The notes: a model not told the origin generated them from the letters alone. DNA of 64,000 bases from Hyaloperonospora brassicae (GCA_947650285.1 CANTFL010000221.1:62001-126000); one strand, 5' to 3'; counted from the first letter of the stretch, positions 43,704-55,374 are shown. Made by a program: numbers and translations.

Positions 43704-46700
43704 ATGGCGAGCAGCTCCGAGTCGCGCGCGCGGTTCGACCACCTGCACGCGCTGCGCAACGTCGAGCTCATCGCGCGCAACGAGTACCCGCTCCGGCACC
43801 TCGCGCGGGAGAGAGTGCGCCAGCGCGCGCGTCAAGACGGCCACGACGACGACGACGACGACGAGCGCGCGCTGTGCTTTTGCACGTTCCCCGACCCGGT
43901 GGAGCGACGCGACAGCGACACGCGGCGCTGCGATGACGTCTCGTGTCTGAACTTTGCCACGTACATGGAGTGCTCGCCGTGCTGTGCGACGGGTGAGTTC
44001 TGTCGCAATCAGCGACTGCAGCACCCCGAGCGGTACCCGGTGCTCGAGCCCTTTAAGACCGAGTTGAAAGGCTATGGCGTGCGGACGCGCGAAGCGATTG
44101 CCCAGCGAGGAATCGTCGGCGAGTACGTTGGGGAGATCATTGACCAGAAAGAACTTGCGCGGCGGCTCAAGAGCGTGCCGCGCCACGAGCTGAACTTTTA
44201 CTACTTGCTCCTGGCCCCAGGCGTGTACATTGACGCAAGGACAAAGGGGAGTTTCACGCGGTTTGTCAACCATAGCTGTGAGCCGAATTGCAAGACGGAA
44301 AAGTGGACCGTGGAAGGCGAGACGAGGATTGCTGTCATTGCTTTGCGGGACATTGACGTCGGCGAAGAGCTTACGTTCGATTACCAGTGGAAAGCGCTTG
44401 GCTCGAGGCAGATCAAGTGCTTTTGTGGCATGCCGACGTGTAAAGGCGTGATTGGCTTGCAGAGCGACACACTGCAGAGTGCAGAAGCCAAGACGGGAGG
44501 CTACTTTCGCGACCCCGAGGCACACGAAAGTGGACTTGCGTTGGTGGGACGGCGCGTGCGCGTATTTCTCTCTCCGGACGACAAAATGGAGTTTGACATT
44601 CAGCTGATCAAAGCGTATAATGAGGACGAAGATCGGTACGAGGTGGAGGATTTGCTGGAGCTGACTGGGTACGAGACCGATGGAAATGATTCGGAGGAGC
44701 AAGTAGAAGCAGCTGAGAAACAATTTGTGCAGCTGAAAGAGAACGGGTGGCAGATTTACTGTCCCGTGGGACATGAAGGGAACACGTCAGTGTTTGCGAT
44801 TCCGAAAAAGCGTGTGTTGAGCTCGCCGAAGATGTCAAGTGTAGATGAAAGTAGAGACCCATCGCCTAAGCAAGCAACGACGTCACAGTTGCCTGTTCGC
44901 ACGCCGTCGCCGGTGGCCATGGATAGATCGGAGAGCAGCTTCAGTACGATGAAAAAGAACCAGTTTGGTGAACCACTCGACCGCGATGGAAAGGTGGTGT
45001 CCAACAAGCTGCTGATCAAGTTTTTACCAAAAGAGTACGATGCACTTGCCATTCGCGGCTTATTTATCAGCCGGAAGCATCCAAATGCATTGGTGGATGC
45101 TGACGTGTTTAACTTTCTGGACGGTACGGGCTGGGCGCTTGTGGAGCTAGAAAGCAACGAGCTCGCATCTTCGTTTCGCCGCACCTTGGACCGCCGTAAT
45201 TTACTCGATAAGATGTTGCGTGTGTATCAGGCGGGCCAGAACGAATTGGATAATTTTCGACACCAGAAAAACAAAGTGCAGATGATGCGTCAACAGGGCA
45301 TGACGATCAGGAGCATTACACCGCCTTCAGAAGAAGCGGAGCATGTGCATTCGGGGAGAAAAATTGAGCGGTATTGCTTTGGCCGAAAGCTGAATTGGCT
45401 CGTCTCTGAAGAAGAGCTTCGAAAGTTGGCTGTCCATCAAGTCTTGTCGACGTCGCTAGAAGAATCGCTGCGGGTGAAGTACGTAAAAAGTATATTTCAC
45501 ATTGCTAAAGGATTGCGCCTCGACCGAGAGGATGCTACGAGTGCCATTATCGCGCTGAATAGGTTCTTCACGTTCCACACAATGCCGATGGAGGTCGATA
45601 TCTATGCTGCTACGATGCTTCACTTGTTCTTGAAGGCTCGCGCCCGAAAAGTACCGTGGACAGCCTTTGTGAAGGAAGTGTACAAAGCAAAGCACGGTTC
45701 GTCTGCTGTCGAACTTCTCACGGCTGCCTCACCTGAACTAGGGGTGCTCAAGCGCCGTCTGGTCAAAGCGGAGGGTGAGCTGCTGGAAGGGTTGCGTTAC
45801 GACGTGACGGGTGAAGATCCTTACGCGCTGTTGGACCTTCTAACAGCACGCAAAGGTTCGAAAAAGCGTGTAGCGTTCTCGAACCACAGTGTCGGCAATC
45901 AGTTGGCTTCACTCCTTCCGTCAGTGCCTCCCCCGGAAGTGCAAAAAGAAGCAAAACACTTGGTGGCAGAAGCCTTGCCATTGTCAATTTGGACGCACAC
46001 ACCTGTGGAATGCGTGGTGCTCAGCGTGGTATACGTGAGCGCTGCTGCAACTGAAGTGCTGAGCCATCGCTCGCCTCCTTACCACGCCAAGATCCCGGAA
46101 TTCCTTCCACAACTAGATGCTCATTGTAATGCAGCTGAAGCTTCCATGCTGCTGAAATGCTCTCTGTCCATTTGCAATCAGTTAAAAGACCGATGGGCAC
46201 GCTTAGAGAAGCAGTCAATGACAGCGCAGCTGAAGCAACCGAACGAAACTGACGACATAAGCAAGTTTGACCTGGATCAGTTTACTGTGTCTCGAGACAA
46301 AAGGGATGGGGAGATTGTCAGCCGGATAGCTAGTTTGCTGAAGCAATGGATCACCCTGTCTTCTCTGTCCAGCTCATCACCTGGTCCTTCGGCATCGACT
46401 GCAAATTCGACGTTCTCTGCTGCATTTTCGACGACGGCTGCTACGTCCTCGACTACGACACCCTCGCGCAGCAAAGGGAAGAATTTCATTGCGTTTAAGG
46501 CGATGGAAAGCTCAGTTCCGGTTGCCAGCTGGACGGCTACAGGGCAGAATCGTGACAGGTCTTTCTCCGCACTATCAATTTTTCCAAAGAAAGTTGTCAC
46601 TGGTACGAACGATACGAGTGCTGGAAGCATTCGCTTGCACGCGGACGAGATTACTAAGACCGAGTCCATCCGGAAACGAGCGTACTTGGGCGTTGTGTCG

Positions 46701-48254
46701 AATGAGGTAAGCCTCGACTTAGCTGGACGGCCTGTGTATCTGCAGTCATGGCCGTACCTTGAGCAAGAGACATTTTTCTCGGAAGAGAGAGGCATTAACG
46801 AAGCTTGCGTGCGTGAGCTGTCAGCAGCGACGACTCTCTCGTCGCTCTCGCCAGACCGTTTTATGAAGTTGTATGGAGTTGTTTTCCCGTCCAACTGCAA
46901 GGAGCGACAGCTGAACGAAGCGGGCACTCCCAGTACTGGCACGGATGATCTCGATCTACTTGCGGCTACAATCGATGACGATGGTAATCCTCTACCTGAA
47001 GGCATGGACAGACTGAACTTGCAAAGGCACTACTTGGCCTTCGAGCAGCCGCTGCACATGTTTTCAGGTATTTTTGAGGCTCATGTATCACTTACGCCAG
47101 AGCTGCGCAAGAAGGCCGTATATGACATGCTGCAAGGTCTTTCCGCTGTCCACGACCATGGGTATGTTCACCGCTTCGTTGCCCCCTCACACCTCTTGAT
47201 CTTCAGGGACGGCGTTAAACTTGGCGGTTTTCATGCAATGCGCAAAGTTGCTAACATCAAGCGAAAAGAAGGTGATGGATCTTCTTTGGCTGCTTACGTG
47301 ATGACCGACAGTGAGCGCAAAGAGCACTGCTATGGTGCGTGGCTCTATGTGACTGCACCAGAGATTTTGCTAGGCGAAACGAAGTACACATGGCGCTCGG
47401 ATATCTGGTCTGCAGGCTGCGTAGCGCTTGCTATTCTTCTGGAGAAGGTTCCATTTCTTCAAGGACAGGACCCCAAAATACAGCTCGATCTGATCTACCG
47501 TCTCTGTGGCACGCCGGGCTCATCGTGGGAAGGCGCGCATAAGCTCCCGTTGTACAACACGTTTCGGCCCAAGCATGAGTACAAGATGCGGCTCTGCAAG
47601 ACCCTTGTGGAACAGCGTTCTAAATATCCAGACTTCCCGGAGGATGCGATCGTGTTGCTGGAAGCCATGCTTCAGCTAGACCCCGCGCGTCGCAGCACAG
47701 TGAAAAGGCTCACAGAACTGCGTTACTTTGACAGCGTCCGTGACAGTAAGCAGACTTTCGACTTCAGTGGACTCCCGTCGACATTCCCTGTGCAGCGAAA
47801 ACGACTCGTCCAGCACTTGCTGAAATCGAAGTCGAAGAAACACCGAAGTGCTGGTAGCAGCGGTCGGGGTAGCGTACCGGCACGACATCACTCTTCGCAT
47901 CGACACAGCAGCAGTGAGCATCATCGCCACAATCGGTCCTCGCCCTCGGTACACGCTGGGTTAGCTCTTGGCGATAAAACTAGCCATTCTGACCGACACA
48001 GAACCAGGCGTGGCAAGCGGACAACGAGACCATCGTCTGCTATACGACAAGAAACCCATCACGACACTGCCTTTGATGACACTGGGAATGCGGGGATGCA
48101 AGACGGCAGCGAGCACGTTCCGCTGCCAGCCAGCTTCACGGCTTCTGCTGGATCTCCACTACCGCAGTCGATGGTTGATGGTAGTGGCAGCTTACCCCCG
48201 CGTGAAAAACGCGCCAAGCTTGGTTGGGGTATGGGACTCAACTCAGCATTATAA
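43704..48254 (+). CDS. SET-domain H3K36-type methyltransferase fused to cyclin and CDK-like pseudokinase
   Basis: A single open frame of 1516 residues; the ATG at 43704 is chosen because the AWS region follows closely. AWS Cys cluster at residues 57-106; SET at 118-227 with NHSCEPNC (189-196) and FDY (225-227); post-SET CFCGMPTC (239-246). This is the Set2/SETD2-NSD arrangement. Residues about 421-520 look like an RRM-type fold (LLIKFLP, GWALVELE). Residues about 552-790 form two cyclin folds (FFTFHTMP, MLHLFLKARARKVPW, LLEGLRYDV) of the cyclin L/K/T type. Residues about 1000-1345 are CDK9/12-like (APEILLGETKYTWRSDIWSAG, LCGTPG). However, HRD is HRF (1156-1158) and DFG is GGF (1174-1176), so it should be inactive. 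The C-terminus is Ser/Arg/His-rich. The expected role is nuclear, in methylating H3K36 during transcription elongation. Confidence 0.88.
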   Translation: MASSSESRARFDHLHALRNVELIARNEYPLRHLARERVRQRARQDGHDDDDDDERALCFCTFPDPVERRDSDTRRCDDVSCLNFATYMECSPCCATGEFCRNQRLQHPERYPVLEPFKTELKGYGVRTREAIAQRGIVGEYVGEIIDQKELARRLKSVPRHELNFYYLLLAPGVYIDARTKGSFTRFVNHSCEPNCKTEKWTVEGETRIAVIALRDIDVGEELTFDYQWKALGSRQIKCFCGMPTCKGVIGLQSDTLQSAEAKTGGYFRDPEAHESGLALVGRRVRVFLSPDDKMEFDIQLIKAYNEDEDRYEVEDLLELTGYETDGNDSEEQVEAAEKQFVQLKENGWQIYCPVGHEGNTSVFAIPKKRVLSSPKMSSVDESRDPSPKQATTSQLPVRTPSPVAMDRSESSFSTMKKNQFGEPLDRDGKVVSNKLLIKFLPKEYDALAIRGLFISRKHPNALVDADVFNFLDGTGWALVELESNELASSFRRTLDRRNLLDKMLRVYQAGQNELDNFRHQKNKVQMMRQQGMTIRSITPPSEEAEHVHSGRKIERYCFGRKLNWLVSEEELRKLAVHQVLSTSLEESLRVKYVKSIFHIAKGLRLDREDATSAIIALNRFFTFHTMPMEVDIYAATMLHLFLKARARKVPWTAFVKEVYKAKHGSSAVELLTAASPELGVLKRRLVKAEGELLEGLRYDVTGEDPYALLDLLTARKGSKKRVAFSNHSVGNQLASLLPSVPPPEVQKEAKHLVAEALPLSIWTHTPVECVVLSVVYVSAAATEVLSHRSPPYHAKIPEFLPQLDAHCNAAEASMLLKCSLSICNQLKDRWARLEKQSMTAQLKQPNETDDISKFDLDQFTVSRDKRDGEIVSRIASLLKQWITLSSLSSSSPGPSASTANSTFSAAFSTTAATSSTTTPSRSKGKNFIAFKAMESSVPVASWTATGQNRDRSFSALSIFPKKVVTGTNDTSAGSIRLHADEITKTESIRKRAYLGVVSNEVSLDLAGRPVYLQSWPYLEQETFFSEERGINEACVRELSAATTLSSLSPDRFMKLYGVVFPSNCKERQLNEAGTPSTGTDDLDLLAATIDDDGNPLPEGMDRLNLQRHYLAFEQPLHMFSGIFEAHVSLTPELRKKAVYDMLQGLSAVHDHGYVHRFVAPSHLLIFRDGVKLGGFHAMRKVANIKRKEGDGSSLAAYVMTDSERKEHCYGAWLYVTAPEILLGETKYTWRSDIWSAGCVALAILLEKVPFLQGQDPKIQLDLIYRLCGTPGSSWEGAHKLPLYNTFRPKHEYKMRLCKTLVEQRSKYPDFPEDAIVLLEAMLQLDPARRSTVKRLTELRYFDSVRDSKQTFDFSGLPSTFPVQRKRLVQHLLKSKSKKHRSAGSSGRGSVPARHHSSHRHSSSEHHRHNRSSPSVHAGLALGDKTSHSDRHRTRRGKRTTRPSSAIRQETHHDTAFDDTGNAGMQDGSEHVPLPASFTASAGSPLPQSMVDGSGSLPPREKRAKLGWGMGLNSAL

Positions 48255-48428
48255 CAAGACTTTCGGCCGGAGGGCACTGCATTGAACGACTCCATAACCA
48301 CAACAACCAGGCGATTTAGACGACATGAACCGACCAACTCTGCGACTCGCATGTCATGTGCAAGCATCAATAGACTCTATTTGCAAGTCACGCTTTGTCA
48401 GCCTTAGTCGAGGCACCACTTCTTTTGC
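48255..48428. terminator. Shared 3' region of convergent genes
   Basis: Only 174 bp separates the stop codon of the SET-fusion gene from that of the dihydrouridine synthase on the other strand. Both transcripts must end here or overlap. No specific polyadenylation signal stands out. Confidence 0.4.
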
Positions 48429-49841
48429 TCACTCAAACAAATTGCCAAAGCCAGTGTCAAGGCACTTTTCGTACGAGTCGCGACGTCGAAGCTTTTCTTG
48501 GCCTTGTCGGTGGCGGCGATACCAACTCGTCTCAGCCGCGTACACCACATCGTTCGTCATCTCACTCGCTGCATTCTTGTCCACCGATCCCTTCAAGCGC
48601 TCCGCGAGCTCATCTACGATCTGCACCATTTCCTCTTGCGACTTGGCAGCTGCTAGCGCGTCGCGCAAGTCCGGGTGCATCCGCAGATCTTGGAACAGCA
48701 TCTTAAACAGGTGCGCACGCACAATCTTATCACTCACAGGCGGATACAGCGTTGCAAACCCAAGGTACTGTCTTGCCAGCTCTAGAAACGACGTGTCTAC
48801 GCCGGGTGTGTTGTTCGCGTCAGCAAATAACGCCGGGTTTTCCAGCACCCCTTCTGAGCTCATCACGCCGTCACAGCCTGTAGCCGCAAGACAACGCGCG
48901 ATATCGTCAGGGGTCTCCACTCCTCCGTTCGCAAACACGGGAATGCTCAATTGCTCCTTAATGCGTCGAATGATGTCCCAGTCAATGGCTCCCACTGCGG
49001 TCTTGTTCATCTCTTTTGTGCGGCCGTGCACCGTCAGTAGATCACATCCAGCGTCCTGCAGCATCTGGGCAAATTCGAGCGTCTCCTGGTCGTCGGGAAA
49101 GACTCGGATCTTGACCGTCACGGGCACCTCAAGTCCCGCACTCAGCGTCTCGACGATAGACCTGACCGTGTCCTTGTCCTGCATCAGAAACGATCCATAG
49201 TGGCCCTTGCGAGCAATGCCCTGCGGACAGCCCAGATTCAGGTCCACGGCGTCACAATGGCGTTCCACCATCTTGGCCGCTGCCAACACAGTTGCTGGAT
49301 CGTTGCCACAAAACTGCATCACAAAATGGACACCTTTTGTCAGCCCATGGCCACGTTGTGTCAACACACGCACCGCTCTGGTCAGCCTGTGCTCCTCTTG
49401 TCACAACGGCCGATTGGATCTGCCGATGCTCTATCTGTCACCACGTTGCAAACAAAGACGACGCACAGACCTGGACGATCAGCGGCCGGTCCTGGATGTG
49501 GTGCTCGAACATCTTGTCCCGGTACTCGGCACTCTCGGTAAATAGGCGGCTGTGGAGCATGGGCGTGTAGCAGCAGTCGGCTCCGAGCGTCCGACACAGC
49601 ATGCGAAACGCCAACTCGGACTGGTCCACCTGCACGTAAAGTACACACCTTTTGTCACCACGAGACCCACCAGCAATTTTTTCAGCTTGCATAACTGACG
49701 CCGTCGGCAGCAACTTCCACATGCTGCCAGCCACGCGGCCGTGTACTACTAGTGACTACTTTGCGACAGTACCATTGGCGCGACGATGCGTGTGGGCGAC
49801 CCGATAGCGCGGTAGAAGTCATAGCCGCGCAGTTTCCCCAT
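48429..49841 (-). CDS. tRNA-dihydrouridine synthase (Dus1-like)
   Basis: Three exons on the minus strand: 49841-49773, 49629-49471, 49313-48429, joining in frame to 370 residues. Residues 18-24 (TRIVAPMV) and DQSELAFRML open the TIM barrel. The catalytic Cys is at 105 in NLGCPQGIARKGHYGSFL. TVHGRTKEM and PVFANGGVETPDD are the usual FMN and substrate-side motifs. The enzyme reduces uridine to dihydrouridine in the tRNA D-loop; the Dus1 group acts on positions 16/17. The start at 49841 is preferred because it aligns with the Dus1 N-terminus (KLRGYDFYRAIG). In-frame ATG at 49877 and a frame extending to 49934 are alternatives. The gene is divergent from the RNA-binding protein gene starting at 50060. 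Confidence 0.93.
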
Positions 49842-50059
49842 GGTCCGGTCGCGCGCGTGGTCGGCCGTGGACGTCATTGGCCGAAACCCCACCACTCGCG
49901 CGCCGCGGGGCCGTCCTGGCTTCGTTTCAGCCAATCAGTGCTCGCGGCGCCCGCCTCCGTCAACGACCATCACTCTTGTTTCCGCATCTGGCGGCGCGCA
50001 CGCAAAAGGAAACGAGAGGCGCACGCAAAAGGAAACGCGAGGCGAAAGGCAATTGCGCA
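49842..50059. promoter_or_regulatory. Short divergent promoter region
   Basis: 218 bp between the chosen start codons of the dihydrouridine synthase (minus) and the RRM/zinc-finger gene (plus). The two genes very likely share regulatory DNA. A direct repeat (GCACGCAAAAGGAAACG-type, twice near 49998-50039) lies next to the plus-strand start. Confidence 0.5.
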
Positions 50060-53000
50060 ATGGGCGACAACAGCGTCGCGACCGTCTGGGAGAGTGAGCT
50101 GCTGCGCGCGCGGCAGTGGATCGCCGCCACGCGCCTCGACGCGCAGCACGAGCAGACGCGCCTCTTCCAGCGCGTGAAGGCGCACATTGGCTTCTTTGAC
50201 CACCGCCGGTCGCTCCAGAGCGAGAACATGGCCAGCGACGACGAAGATGACGCTGCTGCGCTGGACTTTCTGGCCGACGTGGACGTGGCGGACATGAACG
50301 CGCTGCTGCAGGCCGAAGCGGCAGGCGCGACCGCGTTGCTGGACCGCGACCTCGTCAACGCCCGTGGCCCGCAAGCGCCACTGGCGATGCCGGTGCACTT
50401 GGCGTCGCCGCCGCCGCAAGAGGTCGTTAAGCCGATGGATCCGGTCGAGACGAGCAGGATGGACGCGAGTGTGGAGGCGCTGATTGAGACGCTGGCGCTG
50501 GACGTGACGCACGTCGAGCCTTTTGATGCCGACGCGGGAGCGACGGGCGATGGCAGAGGAGCGCTCTTTGAGTTGCTGCAGACGCTCGGACGGCAAGAGA
50601 CTGAGACGGCAGTGACGCGGGACGTTGAGGTGGAGTTTGCAATCGAGACGGAGCCGGCCGACGTGACGATGCGCCAAGTTGTGTCCAAGAGCCCAGCGGC
50701 ACTGTGCACGGAAAAAGATGAGACAAAGAAGACGCAAATATGTACGACAGCACGATCGGACGTAAAAGAGGATACAAAAGGAGCGAATTGGCCGGCAAAC
50801 GCTCGGGAACATGTGGAGCCTATCGGACGAAATGGAAATGTACGACGGAAGCAAAGACATGCAAAGACGTTGGAGGAGGAACGCTGTCGGACGAGGCGAC
50901 AGGAACAGGTGACGCTGACGCTGGAGAACGAGGACGAAAGCGACTGTGAAAGTGACGGCAGTGTAAGTAGCGCCTACTCGCCCTCGCCGGCCGAGGATGA
51001 AGGCGATTCGGAGCTGGATGAAACGAACGTGGTGGATTTGCTTGGCGATGACGAGGACAGGTGGTCTGTGAAACGTAAACGGAAGCGATTACGGCAGACA
51101 GACGTAGCACCGAAGACGACTAAAGTACGATCACGCAAACCCGTTGTCACGCACAAGCTGACCCAGCAACACGACGCTGGTCAGGACGGAGATAGCGGAA
51201 CGGAACGTCGATTGCGCGCAGGGAGCGAGACTAGACGCACTTTAGCTGCTGCAGAAAGATCGCCAGCAGAAGGAGACTTAGGAAGCATGACATGTGTGCC
51301 GAGCAAGCTTCTGTCTTGCAAGGATAAATTCGAGGCAAATGGAAAAGATGGCTCATTGGAAGGAGGACAGCACAGGTTAATGGACAACGCTAGTACCAGT
51401 GGTACTTGTTGCAGTACAGCAAAATGTGGAGAAACGACGGAGTCCGTCGTGCGATTGGAGGTTCCTGATGATGCCACAAGTTTGCTAGGGCAGATTGAAG
51501 AAAACGATGATAATGAGAAGGAAGCACGAGTTTCAGAAACAGTATCGCTCAGACCAGCGACAAAATCGAATGGTGCCACACACACGGATAGCAATGCGCT
51601 GGTTGGATCAAGTCCGGTACCGTTGGCCCCCAAAAGTGTAGATCATGGACCACATGACGCACCGTGCAGCCTCGCAGCCAACGATAATGACGCCACTGAC
51701 GCTGCCGATGCTCATGTGTCCGATACGGAGATGGTGGATGTGAAGGGCAAATGCTCGCCGGTTCAAGATGAGGTAGTCGCTCACAGAACAGTGTCTGTCG
51801 CCACACCTGATGTAGTGTTCGGTAGCGATGTTGGGGAAGAACAGGGGAGTGTCGCGCTAGAAAAGGTTGTTGATGGTCCGACGTGGGTCGACAACGGTTC
51901 TACAGGCGATGCACAGCAGAGGCCAGAAGCAAGCGACGAAGACCTCTCGGAGGCTGAAACAGAAATATTGGAAGACGATACGCCGGACACGAACGATCTG
52001 GGACTTGATGACAGTGATGGCAGCGACTTTGGTATCGACAATTTTGTGAACAAGCCTGATCGAGTGACATGTGCTCAGGTGGATTGTTCAGGCAACGAGC
52101 GAGACGGGCTGACATTGGAGGGAAAAGCGACTGATGGGAAGCATGGCAGCACTAGCTCGAACCAACGAGCGCCGAATGGTCAGAAGGAGAGTGCGTCAAT
52201 TGACGGAGTACATCAATTCTTTGATTATGTGCCGGTAAAAGTGACGCGAGCGACCACGACTGCTTTAAAACCGTTGCCAGTCCATGATCACGATGTGACT
52301 CACGTGCAGTCGAAAGGCAATGAAATCGATAATCTTCTAGCCAAACCTAAGAATGGCTTAGCGATGTCATCGAATCCGTCGATTGGTTCCAATGGGCTCC
52401 GTCCGAGTAAAACGCCACGTGCGATGACGGCGATAAGAAGAGGCAAGTATTTGCAGGTAAGGCGCTGTACTAAAATGCTGAAGAATTTACCGGAAGGCAA
52501 GCGAAAGCCACCTCGCCAGTACACAGAGGTACCGACAAATGATTGCAGGGTTGGCAGTAATCAGGACAGCGATGACGTACCTTTGGCTTTCCTGACGAAA
52601 GAGATGCTGAAAACAAGCGCAGACGAATCACAGGCTAGGTATCTGTCGTATGCAGGGAGGCAAAAAAAGAGCGATGAGCTTCCCAGCAATGCAGCGAAGG
52701 CGCCCCGGTTTGTGTCAAAGTCCCGTTACGGTGGGGAGCTAAGCTCTAGTACTACTTCGGCAGCACAGTCCCCTTTGCCGACATCAATAAAAAAGCACCC
52801 GCAAGTGGTTGACAACAGCGCTTCCAATGGTAAATACAAGCGGGAGCCTCAAATAAGTATATACGATGCGCTGCACATAGACGGGCAAGATGCTGCCAGT
52901 GGTGCGCGCGAAGGAAGCGGTTACAAACGTCCCAGTCGATTCAAGAAAATGCAAGAGGAAGCAGTGCGTAAGGGCGTTTGTGTGGTCAAGAGCCGAGTGC

Positions 53001-54600
53001 GGGATGCAGACTGGGACAAACTTCCGATTCCAAAAAAGAGGAGGCAAACCCAGAAAGCGGAAGAGTTGATACAAGTTGCGGCACCGCAGTCATTGAGCAA
53101 GAGTGACCATGTTTTGAGTAAGGGTGCGCGGCATGACGACCGTCGCAAGAAGAAATCTGCTCCATACAGCAGAAACTCGATATCTAATCACTACGGACCA
53201 CAAGGCTCTCAGCCAGCGACATCGGATAAGCATGACCTTATCTCGCATGGACGTCCTGGCCGGGAACGCGACAGTCGCAACAGAAAAAAACGACAGCCAG
53301 TGTCGTCATCTAGGGATCGAAGTTGCTTCGCTCGAGACGGTCGACGATCACGCGACGATCGCCAGCGTAGAGGTTCGCCTCGGTCCAGGTCTCGTTCCCT
53401 TAGTCCTCGGATACGGGAGGACAGCAGCAATCACAGTCGCCATCGTTCGCGCTCAAGGTCGTGGGAGAGGTCGAGCAAGCGAGACTATCGCCGTCTGAAG
53501 CAAACGATGAAGACCAACCGCGACCATCACCGGGAAGCTGATGGCAGGCGACGATCGACGTCTGTAGATAGCCGTGGTTCCTGGAAAACGGAGAGTGTGA
53601 GTAAAGGACCACTATCGGGGAAAGTCAGCCAATACGATGACATTGGTGGCACTGATACATTTGCCAAGAAGCGGGAGATCCCTGATGTTATCGAAGCACC
53701 TTCTTCACCGGGCGTGTTGGCTACCTTTGATAGCGACGACGATGGATACATCACGGACTCGGATGATGACGGGAGAGCGTTGGCTAAGAATGTTGAAGAC
53801 ATCCGCGTTGACCTGGAAAGTGTATCGGTGGATGAAGCGTTGTTGATGAGACAGGTGTATGTGTCAGGGTTGAATCCTACCGTATGCGCAGCACAAATCG
53901 AGGAAGACTTTGCACGTTTTGGCGTCGGGGTATGTATTGCGTGCTACTTGATGTAATTTGTCAGCGAACTTACGTCTCGATACGGCTGTTTGTGAGTACA
54001 GGTTGATCGAGAGACTGGATTTCCAGCAATCGAGGTGTTTGCGTGCCAGCGCAATTATCTCGGGCGCGGTGATGCACGGGTGACTTTCACAACGGAGGGG
54101 GGAGCAAAAGCGGCAGTGGAGGAGCTTAACTGTACGTTGGTGTTTTTTGGAAGTATCGCGATGATGCGCTGACATGCGTACTTGCTTCGCTTTGACGCAG
54201 CTAAAAACGTGAAGAACTCGATGATACGAGTGCGACAGATGGATGTTCACACCCAGCGCATATTGATGCTGCAGTTCCAAGTGGCACGAGATATGTGGAA
54301 GTGCACCGGAACTCAGTGCCGCGCAAACGTGAGTGTGTGGAATGCCAAGTGCGACAAGTGTGGACGGAATCGTGTATACGGCCCGAGCAACACGAAGATC
54401 GAGGCTCGGTCCTGGTTGTGCTCGCTGTACGTCACCGTGTGCTTTGATTGCGCCGCCTCAGTGTCATCGGCTTTGCTGACTGCTTTTTGCGATTGCGCAC
54501 ATGTAGGTGTCTCACCGCAAACGATCCGACCGCTACGACCTGCCACGGTTGCATTGAGGCACTTCCTGAAGTCGACCGCTCGTCTTTCTACGCATCGTGA
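50060..54600 (+). CDS. RRM and double RanBP2 zinc-finger protein with RS-rich linker
   Basis: Four exons: 50060-53929, 54002-54131, 54201-54426, 54507-54600, joining in frame to 1439 residues. The first approximately 1260 residues are mostly acidic, Ser-rich and disordered. Around 1081-1148 is an RS/RD repeat region (RSRSRSLSPR, HRSRSRSWERSS). A C-terminal RRM begins at about 1264 (QVYVSGLNPTV) and continues through exon 2 (VDRETGFP, GGAKAAVEEL). Two RanBP2-type fingers follow: W1366-x-C1368, C1373, C1384, C1387 and W1405-x-C1407, C1410, C1421, C1424. The second finger appears only when the last intron is removed, which supports that splice. RRM plus RanBP2 fingers recall FUS/TAF15 and ZRANB2 proteins, so a role in nuclear RNA binding or splicing is inferred. 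Confidence 0.85.
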
Positions 54601-55374
54601 TCCGGCTCTGCTTGCCTTACGACATGGCATGGTATGTACAAACAGCAATTTGCGGGATCGGAGACACCATGGCTCGTCGAAGCACCGACGTAGCCCTTGA
54701 ACGATAGTCGTACGTAAACGCTTTATTTTGAATTTCTCTGATTTAGAATGGGACAGCAAAAAGTGTGCCGTGAAAAGGGCACTGAATATGCTCTAGACCC
54801 GAAACACTCGTTCTCAAGTCGCCGATGCGAGCCGCTGTCGATGCGTGATCACAGCACCTGCTGCAGAGCGGAGTAGTCAAGTGCTGCAGAAAGACTTGTG
54901 TGCAAAAGTCATGATGTCAGGAATCACGAAGCACAATGTCTGCGTCGACTGTATTCGGCACAATCGTAATTGGATGGTCTTGAGTCGGCGATTGCGTCTC
55001 TTTATTCAATAGAGTTTACTTTTGTGAGTCGTATTGGAATGCCAACTCGATCATCGCACTATGACCGCATGACCCCTTTGCAAGCAACAAGCATACCGTC
55101 ATTTACATGCAGCATACCAGCTTTTCATGTTGACAAACACAGCTGAAATAAATCGTCCGTCCGCAATTGTGTCTTCCCCTTCTATTCCGATCGTTGTTGC
55201 CCTCTCGCGGCCGACCGATCGTTCCAGAAATAGTCGCAGCTCTTTTTTGTCTCATATCCAAATCGCTCGACCCGAAAAGCTGCACAGAAGAACGACTCTC
55301 AAGTCGTCGTCTCTCGTCAGCTCCGACACGTTCTCTCACCCCCTCTGTCTCCGAGTTCCTTTCCACTCGCCACC
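54601..55374. other. Intergenic DNA between RRM/zinc-finger gene and MA3 gene
   Basis: No gene recognised. It contains the 3' end of the upstream transcript and the promoter and leader of the MA3 gene, which is rich in pyrimidine runs from about 55170. Confidence 0.6.

Noticed and set aside
43683..44774. Long minus-strand frame (363 codons) opposite the SET region
   Set aside because: It is the reverse-strand shadow of GC-rich, codon-biased SET coding sequence and shows no domain.
48325..49200. Plus-strand frame of 291 codons
   Set aside because: Shadow of the dihydrouridine synthase, whose catalytic motifs are unambiguous on the minus strand.
49960..50860. Two long minus-strand frames opposite the RRM/zinc-finger gene start
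   Set aside because: Low-complexity Ser/Arg/Ala translations of the opposite strand, with no start context or motif.
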